Positions 53,851-55,053 of a stretch of DNA of 55,053 bases are shown here, one piece after another (positions within the stretch are counted from its first letter, which is position 1; each line of letters begins with the position of its first letter). Location of the stretch: contig CAJXOQ010000004.1 in NCBI GenBank assembly GCA_913057975.1, forward strand, positions 1 to 55,053. The letters are read 5' to 3'. The DNA comes from an uncultured Marinobacter sp. GTDB taxonomy: Bacteria > Pseudomonadota > Gammaproteobacteria > Pseudomonadales > Oleiphilaceae. Both the position numbers and the translations under genes were made by a program. The notes beneath the pieces are model-generated. The model made no database searches. It saw only the letters and a list, made by a program, of their open reading frames with translations, and was not told where the DNA came from.

Positions 53851-55053
53851 ATGGCCAGAAGTCAAGCTCAGAGACGTGCTTGAAACGATCATAGACTATC
53901 GCGGAAAAACACCTCCAAAATCGAAAACGGGCATTCCCGTATTAACCGCCGCCAGTGTCAAAGATGGGCGCGTGCTCAGGGATAAGGTTTCATACATATC
54001 TAAAGAAACCTACGATCTAGTTACAACGAGAGGGCTCCCTCAGAAAGGAGATGTTTTAATAACGACGGAGGCGCCGGTTGGAGAGGTGGCGCCAATGCCC
54101 CATGATCGTATCTACCACATCACCCGCAGAATAATGGCTCTTCGTGGCGCTCGAAACAAAATTGATTCCAGATTTCTCCTGTACGTATTGCTTGGCCGCC
54201 ATTGTCAATGCCAACTCCAACGAGCATATCGGGGGTCTACGGTTCCTCGGGTGCTAAAAACGGATATTACGGGCCTCAATTTTAAGCTCCCGCCATTGGT
54301 TGAGCAGGAGGCCATTGGCCGATTCTTGACCTCGGTTGATGAAAAAATCCACCTTAACCACCAAACCAACCAAACCCTAGAACAAATAGCCCAAGCCATC
54401 TTCAGGAGCTGGTTTGTCGATTTCCAGCCGGTCAAAGCCAAGATCGCCTCACTGCAAGCGGGCGGCAGCGAGGAGGACGCCCTGCTCGCCGCCATGCAGG
54501 CCATCTCTGGCAAAGACGAACCGGAACTAACCCGCCTCCAGGCCGAACAGCCCGAGCAATACGCCGAGCTCCGCGCCACCACCGAGCTGTTTCCGTCGGC
54601 TATGCAGGATAGTGAGCTGGGGGAGATTCCAGAGGGGTGGACTTATGGCAGCCTCAGTGATGTCGCAAACTTCAGTAACAATCGCGTTTCAAAAGATGAG
54701 CTGACCCTGGAAACATACATCTCGACAGAAAATATGCTCGAAAATAGGAGAGGAGTCTGCCTCGACTCATCTTTACCGTCCTCCGCCTCAGTGCCGAGCT
54801 TTGAGCCTGGCGAAATACTGATCTCGAACATCCGCCCTTACTTCAAAAAGATATGGTTAGCCAATATCAGTGGCGGACGCTCACCAGATGTACTGGGGTT
54901 TACGCCCAGACACAACGGCACGAACGAGTATCTATTCAATCTTTTGTACCAAGACCGTTTTTTTGAGTACATGATGCTCACGTCAAAAGGCGCAAAAATG
55001 CCTCGTGGTGACAAGAAAGCAATCATGCAGTTCGCAACTGCCGTCCCTTCAAT
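53840..55053 (+). CDS. hsdS: Type I restriction-modification specificity subunit HsdS, 3' end outside the window
   Basis: 404 codons open to the window end. The start is ATG 53840, inside the hsdM stop region. The first target recognition domain (about 1-165) starts WPEVKLRDVLETIIDYRGKTPPKS and includes TTEAPVGEVAPMP and RGSTVPRVLKTDI. A conserved spacer helix (PPLVEQEAIGRFLTSVDEKI) follows, then the central repeat with FRSWFVDFQPVKAK. The second domain begins GEIPEGWTYGSLSDVA and includes ILISNIRPYFKKIW. The two domains set a bipartite DNA target. Nearly complete; the last C-terminal helix is probably cut. Confidence 0.95.
   Translation, partial: MSAEWPEVKLRDVLETIIDYRGKTPPKSKTGIPVLTAASVKDGRVLRDKVSYISKETYDLVTTRGLPQKGDVLITTEAPVGEVAPMPHDRIYHITRRIMALRGARNKIDSRFLLYVLLGRHCQCQLQRAYRGSTVPRVLKTDITGLNFKLPPLVEQEAIGRFLTSVDEKIHLNHQTNQTLEQIAQAIFRSWFVDFQPVKAKIASLQAGGSEEDALLAAMQAISGKDEPELTRLQAEQPEQYAELRATTELFPSAMQDSELGEIPEGWTYGSLSDVANFSNNRVSKDELTLETYISTENMLENRRGVCLDSSLPSSASVPSFEPGEILISNIRPYFKKIWLANISGGRSPDVLGFTPRHNGTNEYLFNLLYQDRFFEYMMLTSKGAKMPRGDKKAIMQFATAVPS

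Noticed and set aside
52402..53892. Long minus-strand frame of 496 codons opposite hsdM
   Set aside because: Shadow of the strongly biased hsdM codons; hsdM motifs are unambiguous.
44914..55053. CRISPR array in the island
   Set aside because: No regularly spaced direct repeats; only one imperfect repeat pair 3 kb apart was seen.

Overview
The window looks like a chromosomal contig of a halophilic marine gammaproteobacterium, most likely Marinobacter or a close relative. This is a judgement from gene content and remembered protein resemblance, not a search. Supporting content: Pseudomonas-like glucose ABC transporter genes, an ectoine hydroxylase, fabA-fabB, a sufBCDSATE operon, flagellar flgP/flgT-type genes, hisBHAF, and gpmI-envC-ctpA-yibQ. 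Bases 1-49 are not genomic: they match an Illumina Nextera i5 adapter with an 8-base index and the transposase mosaic end, so the first gene is cut by library sequence.

Layout. 50-5161 (minus): glucose-uptake locus with response regulator, sensor kinase, a broken maltoporin-like gene, gtsA and the start of gtsB. 5262-7546 (minus): a DUF2845 protein and a fused double-HAD protein. 7769-9900: ectD, then a CadR-type MerR regulator and a cation efflux protein behind a textbook MerR promoter. 9954-14535: rhombosortase-like protease, AEC transporter, Crp/Fnr-type regulator, hemolysin III/TrhA protein, EVE-domain protein and a NaChBac-family channel with a calcium-channel-like filter. 14695-16842: fabA-fabB and a short AraC-type protein. 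17050-23545: suf operon behind an IscR type 1 operator. 23557-26825: flgT/flgP-like pair and a TraF-like outer-membrane protein. 26957-31303: cca, folM-like, thiolase, trmL, binding protein. 31362-37574: secB, rhodanese-like protein, gpmI, envC, ctpA, yibQ. 37584-40383: hisF, hisA, hisH, hisB (minus). 40497-44731: SRPBCC protein, AsmA, mutY, yggX. 44838-44913: tRNA-Phe(GAA).

From tRNA-Phe to the window end (44914-55053) the character changes. Genes are sparse and partly AT-rich. There is a two-gene locus of unknown function (a 2-TM protein with a GAF-like C-terminus plus a 71-residue protein), a decayed IS3 element, a tRNA-like fragment, a large EF-hand lipoprotein, an orphan MbcA/ParS-like antitoxin domain and a type I restriction-modification locus (hsdM and a partial hsdS). 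I read this as a genomic or defence island at tRNA-Phe; no integrase or second attachment site is visible.

The core genes form recognisable functional units: glucose uptake under a two-component system, osmoprotection, metal response, unsaturated fatty acid synthesis, Fe-S assembly and cell division/peptidoglycan turnover. The best candidates for something undescribed are the 2-TM/GAF locus (45437-47015), the tandem HAD protein with DWH in place of DxD, the Cav-like channel filter, and several palindromic operators with no assigned regulator.
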